Below, piece by piece: positions 1 to 7,413 of a stretch of 10,313 bases of DNA. Each line of letters begins with the position of its first letter. Position 1 is the first letter of the stretch. The DNA comes from Bacteroidales bacterium (GTDB lineage Bacteria; Bacteroidota; Bacteroidia; Bacteroidales; VadinHA17): NCBI GenBank assembly GCA_025455505.1, contig JALOMK010000070.1:1-10313 (forward strand). Direction: 5' to 3'. Both the position numbers and the translations under genes were made by a program. The notes beneath the pieces were generated by a model that saw nothing but the letters and a program-made list of their open reading frames with translations, was not told the origin of the DNA and did not search any database.

Positions 1-1365
1 CTTCTTAACATACCGCAGGTGACACTTTCCGAGCCGCCGGCGATAGATGTGAGTGCAGTGCCTTCACTGTTTAGCGGTGGAGTGAACCTCAGGTGCAACG
101 GAGGTACAGGCTCTATCAATGTAAGCGCTTCCGGCGGGACAGGAGGCACATACACTTATACGTGGAGTTCATCTGACGGTTCAGGGATTGTTCCCGGTCA
201 GCAGAACCAGGCTGCGCTCGCCGCAGGAACATATACCATTTCAGTAAGCGACTCAAACAGCTGCAATGTAGACAGGATAGTGACACTCACGCAGCCTGAA
301 CCGCTTGCATTGACCTTTGAAATTACAGACATTACATGCGAGGCTCCCGGCTTCGACAACGGGGAGCTTACCGTGACAGCCGCAGGAGGAACCGGGCCCT
401 GGTCAATACTCTGGGAAGACCTCAGGACAAGCGCTCATATTACAGGCCTTACCGAAGGTTATTACAGCGTAACAGTTACAGATGCCAACGGTTGTTCCGT
501 TACAGACTCGGCATTTGTCAGTCCCCCGGCCCCTCTGGTCTACAATGCGGTTCCCTCAGATTACAACGGCTACAATATAAGCTGCAACGGCCTGTCGAAC
601 GGGACAATTACAGTGACTCCGATGAGCGGAACCGCTCCATATTCATATAGCTGGACATCACCGACAGGCTTCACATCATCCTCGGCTGAAGTTGCAGGAC
701 TGAGAGCAGGAGAATACTACCTCTCGATACGCGATTCGAAATACTGCTCGGTAGTTGACACCATTACCCTTGACGAGCCTGATGTGATGGCTGTAACCTT
801 CGTGCCTTCGGAGAGCACCGGCGGCTTCAACATCAGCTGTTACGGCGACAGCACCGGCACCCTTGCAGCCGGTGTGATTAACAACGCGGGTGAAGTTAAC
901 TACCTGTGGTCGGAAGGAAGCACTACTCAACAGCTTACAGACCTGCCTGCGGGACAATACGATGTTATTGCAACAGATGCAAACAACTGCAGCGCCACAG
1001 GATCTTTCACGATGACCGAACCTGACCAGATAAAAATTGCATTCAGCCCTGTGCAGCCATCCTGTCCCGACAAGCCCGACGGGGCAATAGAACTCGCTGT
1101 GACGGGAGGAGTGATAAGCACTGATTATATCTATAAATGGTCGAACGGATCGTCAGAGCAGAACCTGGCAGGGATTACGGAAGGCGGGTACAGGGTGACA
1201 GTCACGGATTTCAATTCCTGCACCGCAACTGATTCCGAATGCATATCTCTATCCCGATATGGAAGTCAAGGTGTTCAACAGGTGGGGTTCAACTGTGTGG
1301 CAGTCGGCGAAGGGATACCCCGTGCCATGGAACGGAAGCCAGAACGGCAAGGTGCTGCCTGTTGA
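1..1365 (+). CDS. SprB-repeat cell-surface protein, 5'-truncated by the window edge, reading frame lost near its C-terminus
   Basis: Secreted, repetitive adhesin-like protein of the SprB-repeat type, expected to leave the cell through the type IX secretion system. The frame is open from base 1, so the real start lies left of the window; the GTG at 19 is only an internal codon. Five beta-rich repeats of 71-84 residues are visible, each ending in a pattern like V-T-V-T-D-x-N-x-C followed by an E-P or P-P linker. Counting from base 19, cysteines pair at residues 26/82, 107/159, 189/243, 274/324 and 349/401, a constant 50-56 apart, which suggests one disulfide per repeat. After about residue 410 the frame becomes meaningless and stops at 1365, while the expected gliding C-terminal domain continues in another frame to 1438. 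The family is clear. Whether the break is real or a sequencing/assembly error is not. The PorP/SprF gene follows directly. Confidence 0.85.
   Translation, partial: LLNIPQVTLSEPPAIDVSAVPSLFSGGVNLRCNGGTGSINVSASGGTGGTYTYTWSSSDGSGIVPGQQNQAALAAGTYTISVSDSNSCNVDRIVTLTQPEPLALTFEITDITCEAPGFDNGELTVTAAGGTGPWSILWEDLRTSAHITGLTEGYYSVTVTDANGCSVTDSAFVSPPAPLVYNAVPSDYNGYNISCNGLSNGTITVTPMSGTAPYSYSWTSPTGFTSSSAEVAGLRAGEYYLSIRDSKYCSVVDTITLDEPDVMAVTFVPSESTGGFNISCYGDSTGTLAAGVINNAGEVNYLWSEGSTTQQLTDLPAGQYDVIATDANNCSATGSFTMTEPDQIKIAFSPVQPSCPDKPDGAIELAVTGGVISTDYIYKWSNGSSEQNLAGITEGGYRVTVTDFNSCTATDSECISLSRYGSQGVQQVGFNCVAVGEGIPRAMERKPERQGAAC
79..1248 (+). repeat. Five tandem SprB-like protein repeats (coding)
   Basis: Degenerate protein-level tandem repeats with approximate limits 79-309, 310-540, 541-792, 793-1035 and 1036-1248. 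Each unit has an early cysteine in a context like I-S-C-x-G-x-S-x-G or a variant of it, a central G-G-T-G or similar followed by an aromatic-rich Y-x-Y-x-W strand, an 'L-x-A/E-G-x-Y' turn, and a late N-x-C. The DNA copies have diverged strongly, so recent duplication or slippage is unlikely to explain the array. Such repeats normally form extended stalks on T9SS-secreted adhesins. Confidence 0.8.
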
Positions 1366-1438
1366 CTCGTACCATTATATTATTGATGTGAAGAAAGGCA
1401 GGAGACCCCTGCTGGGCAACATAACAATTGTTAAGTAG
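1250..1438 (+). pseudogene. Out-of-frame remnant of a gliding-motility/T9SS type B sorting C-terminal domain
   Basis: Reading the frame that begins at 1250 (Y-P-D-M-E-V) gives 62 residues ending at TAG 1436-1438 that match the second half of the CHU_C / type B sorting domain. Visible hallmarks are V-K-V-F-N-R-W-G, V-W-Q-S, W-N-G-S-Q-N-G-K-V-L-P, S-Y-H-Y-I-I-D-V, and a final G-N-I-T-I-V-K. This is the tail expected for the repeat protein before it, but it lies one frame off. The usual first part of the domain (I-P-N-A-F-T-P-N-G-D-G-x-N-D type, roughly 20-25 residues) is absent from every frame around 1240-1255. Net loss of DNA that is not a multiple of three is therefore more likely than a single-base slip. 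The domain normally directs export and surface attachment, so the protein as written would lack a working signal. Confidence 0.85.
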
Positions 1439-1443
1439 TCTGA

Positions 1444-2421
1444 GTGAAGAAGAGACTGGCCATATTGATGTTTGCACTGATGACTGCAGCCGCGGCTGCA
1501 GGCCAGCAGCTGCCTATATACAGCCAGTACCTGTACAATAAGTTCCTGATTAATCCTTCAGTGGCGGGAAGCGAAGGCTTTACAAGTGTCAACCTTACCG
1601 CGCGGGAGCAGTGGGTAGGCTACTCGGGAGCACCGAGGACCTTCTCTGTAAGCGCCCATGGAAGGATGATGAAGAGAAGCTTTTCAATAAAAAAAGACAA
1701 GTCAGGGAGCTCTTTCAGGCCAAGCACAAAAGGAAGGGTGGGTCTTGGCGGCTATGTTTTCAGCGACAAGAACGGCCTTATAAGCAGAACGGGCTTCCAG
1801 GCAACCTATGCATATCATCTCTGGCTCAGGAACAGCACCCAGCTTTCAATGGGGCTTGCCCTTACAGGTTATCATTTCAAGATAGACGAAAGTGAGATTG
1901 ATTTTGAGGATCCGGACGAACCATGGTTCAACGACGAGCTCAGGAGGGGGATGTTTGTCCCCGATATGTCGTTCGGAGTGCAGATCGAAAACTCAAACTA
2001 TTCTTTCGGCTTCTCAATAGACCAGCTCTTCGAGGGAACTGCAAAGATAGCCAACAGCGCCTACAGGAACTTTGACGTGGAGAGGCATTATTACCTTTTC
2101 GGAACCTACAGCTTTTTCCAGGGGACAAGGTCGGAGATACAGCCTTCGCTGCTGTTTGTGACTACTGAGCAGTTTAACCCGGTTGCCGACATAGGCGTGA
2201 CATACAAGTATGACGATACTTTCTGGGGAGGGCTATCATACAGGACAGCGGGGGCGATCATTGTAAATTTCGGGGTACGCTGGAACAAGATCCATTTCGG
2301 CTATGCCTTTGACTTTACAACCCAGGAAATCCAGAGGCTGACCTGGGGGACCCACGAGATCTCCATTGCCGCCAAGTTCGGTGATGCCACAAGGAAATAC
2401 AGGTACCAGGACAGGTATTGA
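1444..2421 (+). CDS. PorP/SprF-family type IX secretion system membrane protein
   Basis: Outer-membrane beta-barrel protein of the PorP/SprF family, which helps anchor or export type B T9SS cargo; paralogues are commonly encoded right after their cargo gene. The 325-residue length fits the family. Residues 1-20 look like a signal peptide (K-K-R, then a hydrophobic stretch ending A-A-A-A-A-G) with mature Q-Q following. The family signature P-I-Y-S-Q-Y-L-Y-N-x-x-L-I-N-P-S-V-A-G-S covers about residues 24-43, then R-E-Q-W-V-G-Y-S-G-A-P-x-T. The rest alternates polar and apolar residues with G-Y and F-G-F segments typical of barrel strands, and the end has G-T-H-E-I-S-I. The start chosen is GTG 1444, since it gives the complete signal peptide; an in-frame ATG at 1468 would remove its charged end. 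It begins 5 bp after the stop of the cargo domain at 1438, so co-transcription is likely. Confidence 0.9.
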   Translation: MKKRLAILMFALMTAAAAAGQQLPIYSQYLYNKFLINPSVAGSEGFTSVNLTAREQWVGYSGAPRTFSVSAHGRMMKRSFSIKKDKSGSSFRPSTKGRVGLGGYVFSDKNGLISRTGFQATYAYHLWLRNSTQLSMGLALTGYHFKIDESEIDFEDPDEPWFNDELRRGMFVPDMSFGVQIENSNYSFGFSIDQLFEGTAKIANSAYRNFDVERHYYLFGTYSFFQGTRSEIQPSLLFVTTEQFNPVADIGVTYKYDDTFWGGLSYRTAGAIIVNFGVRWNKIHFGYAFDFTTQEIQRLTWGTHEISIAAKFGDATRKYRYQDRY

Positions 2422-2441
2422 TTAGTAAGGTGAGCAGAACA

Positions 2442-3332
2442 TCAGGCCTGGCTGAGGGTATATACAAGCGAACTTCCCTTGTCTTTCGAGAATATTGATT
2501 TAGCTGCCGGGACAAGGGCCATAAGGATCCCTTTCGGAAGGGGGAAGGCTGATCCTTTGTATTTTTCACTTAGCCACGATATGTAGAAGACATCGAGGGG
2601 CAGGACAGCTGACCTTCTCACTGCAAAACCGTGCAGCTCCGCAAGTTTTGCGAAAGATGAGGGCGTAAAGTGCCAGAGGTGGCGGGGCACATCCCAGGCA
2701 GCCCAGAATTTACCGTAAAGTCGGGCATCTGCAGAATCTGAATTCGGAAGTGCAACGACAAGAGTACCTCCGGGCCTAAGAAGTCTCTTTATCTCCTTCA
2801 TATAGCCGTGAAGGTCGTGAAAGTGTTCGAGCACATGCCACAGGGTGATACAGTCGAAGCTTCCATCCTCAAGCGAGCCCGCTTTTTCAGGCGGCAGGGC
2901 GGCAATGCCAAGTTCCCTTTCTGAAAACTCCCTTGCCTTTTCATTTATCTCGATTGCGCTTACATTCCATCCTGCGTTTTTCATTGCCGCAGCAAAATGG
3001 CCGGTTCCGCTGCCGATGTCGAGGAGGTTTCCGCTGTATCTTGCACTGGCCTTCCTTATGAAACTCACCTTCCTGCCAAGCATAATCTTTCGTGCCAGGT
3101 GGTAGATTTTTTCCCCTGCATTCCGTTTGGAAGAACTGTGCGAGATGTAGTCGGACGATTCGTAGTACCTTCCCGCCTCGGCCTCGCCGGGGTGATCCCT
3201 GGTGAACCTGAAACCGCATGCACCACATTCAATGATGCTGAATTCCTCCTTGCTCAGGAACCAGTCGCGGCAACTGAGGAAATGTCCTGTTTCGGCCGAC
3301 GAGCACAGGGGGCATTCAGCGTGGCGCACCAT
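2442..3332 (-). CDS. Class I SAM-dependent methyltransferase with N-terminal zinc-ribbon (Methyltransf_23-like)
   Basis: Predicted cytoplasmic SAM-dependent methyltransferase of 296 residues. The N-terminus has two CxxC knuckles (C7/C10 and C36/C39) that probably bind zinc. The SAM-binding motif I is L-L-D-I-G-S-G-T-G at residues 103-111, the acidic end of strand 2 is A-I-E-I-N near 126-130, and W-H-V-L-E-H sits at 165-170, followed by L-L-R-P-G-G. A W-D-V-P-R-H-L-W-H-F-T-P segment (213-224) is typical of enzymes of this architecture in surface-polysaccharide loci. The C-terminus ends in a last beta-strand, S-L-V-Y-T-L-S-Q-A. The ATG lies 3 bp after the stop of the YfhO gene, so it is almost certainly translated from the same message. 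It converges on the PorP gene with only 20 bp between stop codons and no visible terminator hairpin. The substrate is unknown; a sugar or lipid-linked glycan is inferred from context. Confidence 0.88.
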   Translation of the reverse strand: MVRHAECPLCSSAETGHFLSCRDWFLSKEEFSIIECGACGFRFTRDHPGEAEAGRYYESSDYISHSSSKRNAGEKIYHLARKIMLGRKVSFIRKASARYSGNLLDIGSGTGHFAAAMKNAGWNVSAIEINEKAREFSERELGIAALPPEKAGSLEDGSFDCITLWHVLEHFHDLHGYMKEIKRLLRPGGTLVVALPNSDSADARLYGKFWAAWDVPRHLWHFTPSSFAKLAELHGFAVRRSAVLPLDVFYISWLSEKYKGSAFPLPKGILMALVPAAKSIFSKDKGSSLVYTLSQA

Positions 3333-3335
3333 TTT

Positions 3336-5789
3336 CTAAGCTTTTGAACGCTTAAGGAATCCGCGGGCAAAATATCCTGCAGTCAGCAACAGCAGCAGGA
3401 TGGAGCTTGCGAGTGAAACTCGGTTCCCCGTATAGTAGGATGATGGGTGGAACTCGAAGCGCACTTCATTGTCGCCCGCAGGAAGAACCATTGCGCGCAG
3501 CACATAATTGGCCCTGAAATGGCTGCTCTCCTTCCCGTTGATGTAGCATCTCCATCCTTCGGGGTAATATATTTCGGAGAATACAGCAAGTTTTTCCTCC
3601 TTTGCCGAATACCTGTAAACAAGCTCGTTTGCCTTGTAGCTCGCAAGCTCAATTTTCTCATCCCCGTTAACAGGGTAACCCGGTCTGGTAAGGAAGCTGC
3701 TGAAATCGTCATCGACTATCGCCTCGTTGGCGGGATTGAAGGTGTTGATATGCGAGATCTCCTCATTGGCATCCTTCACAAGTATTACATTGCCGACGAA
3801 CCACGCGTTGCCGAGGGCATGAGGATTTACAAGCGGCGGAGCCTCGGGATTGTAAATAAGGTATTTTGCATTAAGCATGTTCAGGGCATTCGTACTGCTG
3901 AATACTGACTGGAACTCCTCTGCCGATCTTGCATTGGCGGCAACTGCCTCAATGAGGTCGAAATTACGGCTGAGCGAGGTGTCGATGAGCTCCTGGTACC
4001 TCTGCAGCTTGGCTCCATGATAACCTCCAATCGATTTATGGAAATACGATGTGGGTGTGTTGTCATTGAATGTCATTCCGTTCCAGTTGATGACCCTGTA
4101 GTATGACTTGTCAGCGAGTATGGTTGCATCGGCGGCGGAAGGAACAAATGCCCTCTGCTCCTTTACAAACCTGTCAGCGTCGAGGTATCTTTTACCGGCG
4201 CTCCAGAGATCGGTGAAGATTAGAAGTGTCAGTATCAGTATTGCCGGAAGCTGCTTCATTTTCCCAAGGATGAAAGCCAGTATTGTGCCGGCTCCGAGTA
4301 TAATGAAAACAAGCGATCTGAAAGCATCCGATGTGAGGAGAGCCTTCCTGTCGGTGACCAGGGCAGCGGTAAGCCAGGCGGGAAGATTCGCTTCAGCCTC
4401 GTAATAGCTTATGAATGAACCTGCAATTGACGGGAACACGATTACAAGGAGGAGGAACCCGCCTGTGACGCCACCTGCAATTTTAAGGCCTTTAAGCACT
4501 TCCTTTTTGCCGGCTGTGCCGTTGAAAATATCCCTGAGGGCAAGTATCCCGAGAAGGGGGATGCAGAAACCTGCGATTACAAGTATCATTGTTACGGCCC
4601 TGAACTTATTATAGCCGGGGAAATAGTCGATGAAGAGATCGGAGAGAGGCATGAAGTTCTTTCCCCAGGCAAGCATCAGCGAAAGTACCGTTGCAACAAG
4701 CAACCACCATTTCTCAGGTCCCCTGATAAGTACGAGGCCGAGCACAAAGAGAAATATCACTATTGCGCCCATGTAATGAGGTCCGTCGGTCCCTGGCTGG
4801 CTGCCCCAGTATTTCTGAAACTGCACGGCTGCAGCCTGGTTGCCGTTGCGGGTCAGGACCTTCACTGTCTCGGAATCGCGCGGAAGAGGCTTGCTGGAGC
4901 CACCCTTGAAGTTGGGAATAAGTAGGTTGAAGCTCTCGCCTACACCATAACTCCAGCTAAGTATGTAATCCTTGTCGAGTCCGTCTGTTATTGCCTTATT
5001 GTCATGTGTGAGATCTGATTTGCCCCTTATTGAGTATTTCCCGTATTCCCAGGTAGTGTAGAGGCTTGCGAAATTTATGCCCACTGCAAGCACGAAGGGT
5101 ATAAGCAGGATAAGCGAACTCTTCAGGAAGTCCGGAATTGTTTTATTTCTCAGCGAGGAAGAGAATTCAAATATCCCGAATACAAGAAGGCAGAGGAGTG
5201 AATAATAAGTAATCTGGGGGTGGTTTGCCGATATCTGCAGGGCGAGCGCAAAGGCTGTAATCAGGGCTCCTGCCACGGCATTTTTCCTGTAGGCATAATA
5301 CACTCCCCCGATAAAGGGAGGCATGTATGCCAGGGCTATGGCCTGTGTGTTATGCCCGGCCGCAAGTATCTGGAAGAAAAAGGATGAGAATCCCCACGCC
5401 AGGGCTCCCGTTATTGCAAGCCAGGGATTGACCCCGAATATCAGCAGCATGAGATAGAATCCCAGCATCGAAACAAAAAGGACGGAAACAGGCATTTTAA
5501 AGATCCTCAGCACCCTGTCGGCGTATTTTATGAGATTTCCCGGGTAGAGCGTCGAGATAAGGAAGGCCGGCATGCCGCTGAAAACCGAGTTTGTCCAGAG
5601 CGGCTCACTGCCATAATCCTCCCTGAAGTCGTGTATCTCCTTCGAGTTGATACGCGACACTGTTGAATCGTTGGCCTTCAGTATCTTGCCTTCGAGAACA
5701 GGGTAGAAATATGCAAATGACACTACAATGAACAGCACAATTGCTGCAATATGCGGCATATACTGCCTGAGTTTTTCCTTGGTCTGCAT
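3336..5789 (-). CDS. YfhO-family multi-spanning membrane protein (putative GT-C-type glycosyltransferase)
   Basis: Large integral membrane protein, 817 residues, of the YfhO family. A first membrane helix spans about residues 12-32, an extracytoplasmic-type loop with K-A-N-D (37-41) follows, and then a dense set of helices from about 98 onward, including the conserved G-H-N-T-Q-A-x-A-L-A-Y-M-P (145-156) and S-A-N-H-P-Q-I-T-Y-Y (187-196). W-S-Y-G-V-G-E-S-F-N-L-L-I-P-N-F-x-G-G (279-297) is also characteristic. After the helical part comes a soluble region of roughly 230 residues, and a final helix lies just before the K-R-S-K-A end. In Firmicutes, YfhO proteins act in lipoteichoic-acid glycosylation, with lipid-linked sugars as donors; the role in Bacteroidota is not settled, so sugar transfer here is inference. 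It lies between a flippase gene (44 bp upstream) and a methyltransferase gene (3 bp downstream), which supports a role in surface-glycan modification. Confidence 0.9.
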   Translation of the reverse strand: MQTKEKLRQYMPHIAAIVLFIVVSFAYFYPVLEGKILKANDSTVSRINSKEIHDFREDYGSEPLWTNSVFSGMPAFLISTLYPGNLIKYADRVLRIFKMPVSVLFVSMLGFYLMLLIFGVNPWLAITGALAWGFSSFFFQILAAGHNTQAIALAYMPPFIGGVYYAYRKNAVAGALITAFALALQISANHPQITYYSLLCLLVFGIFEFSSSLRNKTIPDFLKSSLILLIPFVLAVGINFASLYTTWEYGKYSIRGKSDLTHDNKAITDGLDKDYILSWSYGVGESFNLLIPNFKGGSSKPLPRDSETVKVLTRNGNQAAAVQFQKYWGSQPGTDGPHYMGAIVIFLFVLGLVLIRGPEKWWLLVATVLSLMLAWGKNFMPLSDLFIDYFPGYNKFRAVTMILVIAGFCIPLLGILALRDIFNGTAGKKEVLKGLKIAGGVTGGFLLLVIVFPSIAGSFISYYEAEANLPAWLTAALVTDRKALLTSDAFRSLVFIILGAGTILAFILGKMKQLPAILILTLLIFTDLWSAGKRYLDADRFVKEQRAFVPSAADATILADKSYYRVINWNGMTFNDNTPTSYFHKSIGGYHGAKLQRYQELIDTSLSRNFDLIEAVAANARSAEEFQSVFSSTNALNMLNAKYLIYNPEAPPLVNPHALGNAWFVGNVILVKDANEEISHINTFNPANEAIVDDDFSSFLTRPGYPVNGDEKIELASYKANELVYRYSAKEEKLAVFSEIYYPEGWRCYINGKESSHFRANYVLRAMVLPAGDNEVRFEFHPSSYYTGNRVSLASSILLLLLTAGYFARGFLKRSKA

Positions 5790-5819
5790 CGCTTATCGTT
5801 TATTTTCCTTAATGACTGA

Positions 5820-5827
5820 CAAAAGTA
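5820..5827 (-). promoter_or_regulatory. Candidate Bacteroidota -7 promoter box upstream of the YfhO gene
   Basis: In the 44-bp gap between the flippase stop and the YfhO start, the minus strand reads TACTTTTG, a full match to the Bacteroidota primary-sigma -7 consensus TAnnTTTG. The box ends 30 nt before the ATG at 5789, giving a predicted leader of about 20-25 nt. No clear TTTG -33 element stands at the usual 19-21 bp spacing (the minus strand there is G-rich, inside the end of the flippase gene), so this would be a weak or partial promoter. It may supplement read-through from the flippase gene. Confidence 0.35.
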
Positions 5828-5833
5828 TGTAAT

Positions 5834-7351
5834 TTAATATTCCTCCCCGATGCCCTTCAGGGTTTTAATGTTTTGCCGCAGGTGACTTATCCTGCCCCAC
5901 TTCCTGATGAAGCCCGTAATTGCCTGTATCTCCGCTGTTTCATAGAAGCCTAATAAATACAATATGAAAGGAAAGGATGCAAGCGCGGCCGACTTGAGCA
6001 GCAGCCTCGGAAGCAGCTCAAGTCCGTTCATGAGTATACCTGAAAATGAAAGGACGGTTCCAGTTACAAGGATCAGCGCGATCTTTGTTTTTTCGTAGGG
6101 GATGTAATACGCCTTCTGCGCAAAGTGCAGGCAGGCATACCAGTAGAACAGCTGCGACAGGAGGGTCGCAAGTGCTGCCCCGCTGATTCCAAGCCGCGGT
6201 ATGAGAAGCAGGTTCAGGGCAAGGGCAATCAAGGTAGACGCGACTACGATAAGGCCTATCGTCCGCGTCCTTTTCTCGAAATGCAGGCCATAGATTGCTA
6301 TGTCCTTCATGTTCACGAAAAATACCGAAAGTGCAAGGATCGGGACTATTGCAACGGCTCCCCAGAACTCCTTCGACTTGGCCATAACCTTTATGACTTC
6401 GTACGAGAACACCGAAACTGCAATTATTCCAAGCATGAGTACCCATGAAGAATACAGCAGCACCTTTGAATAAAACCTTTTCGCGTCTGGCGAGCCAAGC
6501 TTGCGGAACATCAGCGGTCCCACCGCAAGCTTCACCGAATCGACAATCACAAGCTTCAGGACACTTGTTATTTTAAAGGCCAGCGTGTAGAGAGCCACGG
6601 ACTTCAGCAGATCCTGCGAGTTGAGCGAATACCTGTCAACGACATTCAGCATTACGGTTGCAATGTTCGCCATGAAGAGCGGGAAACCATAGGCATTCAT
6701 TTCCCTGAAAAGCGGGAAACTGAAATACAATGCCGAATTCCTGATTACATATACTGAAAGGAAGAGCACTACTGCAGAGTTCCCTATTACCTGTGCCAGG
6801 AAAATTCCCTCAAGTCCCATCTTCCTGTTGACGATGAAGTAGACCGTGAGAAGAAGTACGGCCGTAAGTTTAAAAAGGTTAGTTGCAGTGTACAGTACCG
6901 ACTTCGACTGAAGCCGCATCAGGGAATTTATAATGTTGTTCACCGACTGTATAGCAGAGGCGAGGATGACCCAGGTTATGACCTTCTGCCAGTCGGGTTT
7001 CGAAAAGATCATCAGCGACAGGCTCTCAGACAAGGGTATGAGCACAGCGCAGAAGAGCAGCGATATCGCAAGCTGCGTGGCAAAGGTCATGAAGAAAAGT
7101 CCCTTCTGCCTTCCGGCATATTCCTTGTCCCAGTACCAGCGGGTAAGGCTCTGCGGAAGAGCCGAGGCAAGAAGGGCGGTGAGCACAAGCCCTGAAATTT
7201 CAAGCACACCGAGCACGCCGAAGTCATCAACTGAAAAGTATTTCCTGTCGGTGTAAAGGGGGATAAGAAGAAGACCCACGACCTTTACGGCCATGTTCCC
7301 CAGGCCATAGATGAGCGAATCCTTGAGCGATCTTCTTATTGAGTTCAGCAT
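5834..7351 (-). CDS. Wzx-like oligosaccharide flippase (polysaccharide biosynthesis/MOP superfamily)
   Basis: Integral inner-membrane protein of 505 residues with about 12-14 hydrophobic helices, the usual size and shape of Wzx/MOP-superfamily flippases, which move undecaprenyl-linked oligosaccharides to the outer face of the membrane. The N-terminus shows the common pattern of a short basic amphipathic start, a glycine-bearing first helix (Y-G-L-G-N-M), and P-L-Y-T-D-x-x-x-F-S-V-x-D-F-G (31-45). Other landmarks are V-V-D-R-Y (237-241) and the G-I-S-G-A-A-L-A-T-L-L-S-Q repeat-like motif (388-400) shared with many flippases. The C-terminal tail (I-R-K-W-G-R-I-S-H-L-R-Q-N-I-K) is basic and probably cytoplasmic. 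It is the first gene of a leftward group with YfhO and a methyltransferase. Specificity cannot be read from sequence. ATG 7351 is the most upstream plausible start. Confidence 0.9.
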   Translation of the reverse strand: MLNSIRRSLKDSLIYGLGNMAVKVVGLLLIPLYTDRKYFSVDDFGVLGVLEISGLVLTALLASALPQSLTRWYWDKEYAGRQKGLFFMTFATQLAISLLFCAVLIPLSESLSLMIFSKPDWQKVITWVILASAIQSVNNIINSLMRLQSKSVLYTATNLFKLTAVLLLTVYFIVNRKMGLEGIFLAQVIGNSAVVLFLSVYVIRNSALYFSFPLFREMNAYGFPLFMANIATVMLNVVDRYSLNSQDLLKSVALYTLAFKITSVLKLVIVDSVKLAVGPLMFRKLGSPDAKRFYSKVLLYSSWVLMLGIIAVSVFSYEVIKVMAKSKEFWGAVAIVPILALSVFFVNMKDIAIYGLHFEKRTRTIGLIVVASTLIALALNLLLIPRLGISGAALATLLSQLFYWYACLHFAQKAYYIPYEKTKIALILVTGTVLSFSGILMNGLELLPRLLLKSAALASFPFILYLLGFYETAEIQAITGFIRKWGRISHLRQNIKTLKGIGEEY

Positions 7352-7413
7352 CAGACTGAAAAATTAGCGCTAAGATACTATTTAACGATTAATTGTGCCT
7401 GAAGATTATTAAA
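7352..7413. promoter_or_regulatory. Short divergent intergenic region, probable promoters both ways
   Basis: This 62-bp A+T-rich gap separates the leftward flippase gene from the rightward methyltransferase gene, so both should be driven from here or from just inside the genes. Near matches to the Bacteroidota -7 box are TATCTTAG on the minus strand (7377 down to 7370) and TAATTGTG on the plus strand (7390-7397), each 7 of 8. Neither has a convincing TTTG at -33. The assignment rests mainly on gene layout. Confidence 0.3.

Noticed and set aside
1235..1262. Programmed ribosomal frameshift joining repeat region and sorting domain
   Set aside because: No slippery heptamer or obvious stimulatory hairpin, and a shift would not supply the missing first segment of the sorting domain.
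2422..2441. Bidirectional terminator between the PorP and methyltransferase genes
   Set aside because: The 20-bp gap has no inverted repeat or T-run; any terminator would have to lie inside the coding sequences.
3447..3908. Plus-strand open frame of 153 codons opposite the YfhO gene
   Set aside because: Antisense shadow of the soluble C-terminal region of YfhO, without any recognisable domain.
7359..7366. Minus-strand TAATTTTT as -7 box of the flippase gene
   Set aside because: It ends only 7 nt before the start codon, so transcription would begin at or inside the gene's first codon; it also misses the final G.
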